This document shows, in pieces, positions 63,955-64,000 of a DNA stretch of 64,000 nt. Source of the DNA: Spirosoma sp. 48-14. GTDB lineage: Bacteria; Bacteroidota; Bacteroidia; Cytophagales; Spirosomataceae. The notes beneath the pieces are model-generated. The model was not told the origin of the DNA and did no database searches. It was given only the letters and a program-made list of their open reading frames with translations. Location of the stretch: NCBI RefSeq assembly GCF_001898575.1, contig NZ_MKUD01000006.1, positions 168,459 through 232,458 of the forward strand. The letters are read 5' to 3'. The translations under genes were made by a program, and so were the position numbers. Every line of letters starts with the position of its first letter. Position 1 is the first letter of the stretch.

Positions 63955-64000
63955 CCAAACAACCCAGGCTGGCTTATCGCGTCTGCACCAGCAGATGAGG
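63955..64000 (+). ncRNA. rnpB: RNase P RNA, 5' end (partial)
   Basis: The last bases, including CCAGGCTGGCTTATCGCG and ...GCAGATGAGG, look like the 5' part of bacterial RNase P RNA. The conserved GAGGAAAGTCC box should begin exactly where the window is cut. The transcript start is set from the -7 box at 63942-63949. The gene continues past the window. Confidence 0.5.

Overview
The window looks like chromosome of a Spirosoma-like member of the Cytophagales (phylum Bacteroidota). Supporting signs are two SusC/SusD-type outer-membrane uptake systems, the gliding gene gldC, the long form of IspG, many DUF families typical of this phylum (DUF4159, DUF4197, DUF4397, DUF4403, DUF2027/Smr), frequent TAnnTTTG -7 promoter boxes and an almost complete lack of Shine-Dalgarno sites. 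Genus level is an inference. No rRNA, tRNA, CRISPR array, phage or transposase was seen.

Layout. 1-10 kb: end of an esterase gene, divergent LuxC-like acyl-CoA reductase and ferredoxin, a porin-ammonium transporter pair, tRNA/rRNA modification enzymes (mtaB, rsmE), a DUF4159 protein and a fatty-acid desaturase. 10-17.5 kb: deoxynucleotidase, lipoyl E2 acyltransferase, CinA, DUF4197, truncated haemoglobin, ArsC/Spx-like protein, gldC and a thioredoxin/TPR protein. 17.5-26.5 kb: a SusC-SusD-DUF4397 uptake operon on the minus strand and a divergent TonB-type receptor, then a TPR protein. 26.5-32 kb: MmcQ/YjbR, a tiny membrane protein, ispG, an Ala/Lys-rich exported protein and two tandem LpxL-like acyltransferases. 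32-44.7 kb: WbqC, ClpC, a low-GC two-gene cassette of unknown function, a GMC oxidoreductase, a PLC-like phosphodiesterase, a duplicated outer-membrane barrel, fabG, a VWA protein and an overlapping small-gene/DUF6169 pair. 44.7-58.3 kb: PIF1-like helicase, EamA half-transporter, Tat-exported phosphocholine-type phospholipase C, ethanolamine permease with EutB and EutC, Smr protein, TrpB2 and DUF4403. 58.3-64 kb: an AT-rich gap, a second SusC-SusD operon and the probable 5' end of the RNase P RNA gene.

The functional unit easiest to read is phospholipid head-group use: a secreted phospholipase C, an ethanolamine permease and adenosylcobalamin-dependent ethanolamine ammonia-lyase stand in a row without microcompartment genes.

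The most unusual structure is not a gene. A large share of intergenic gaps holds a long inverted repeat, each of a different sequence, built from short reiterated words. In three convergent gene pairs both stop codons lie inside the two arms of the repeat. One such repeat lies in frame inside ispG and encodes about 28 residues of the enzyme; half of the same element recurs near 47.3 kb. A smaller palindrome sits in frame in the linker of the E2 gene. This resembles, by analogy only, the protein-inserted palindromic elements known from Rickettsia.
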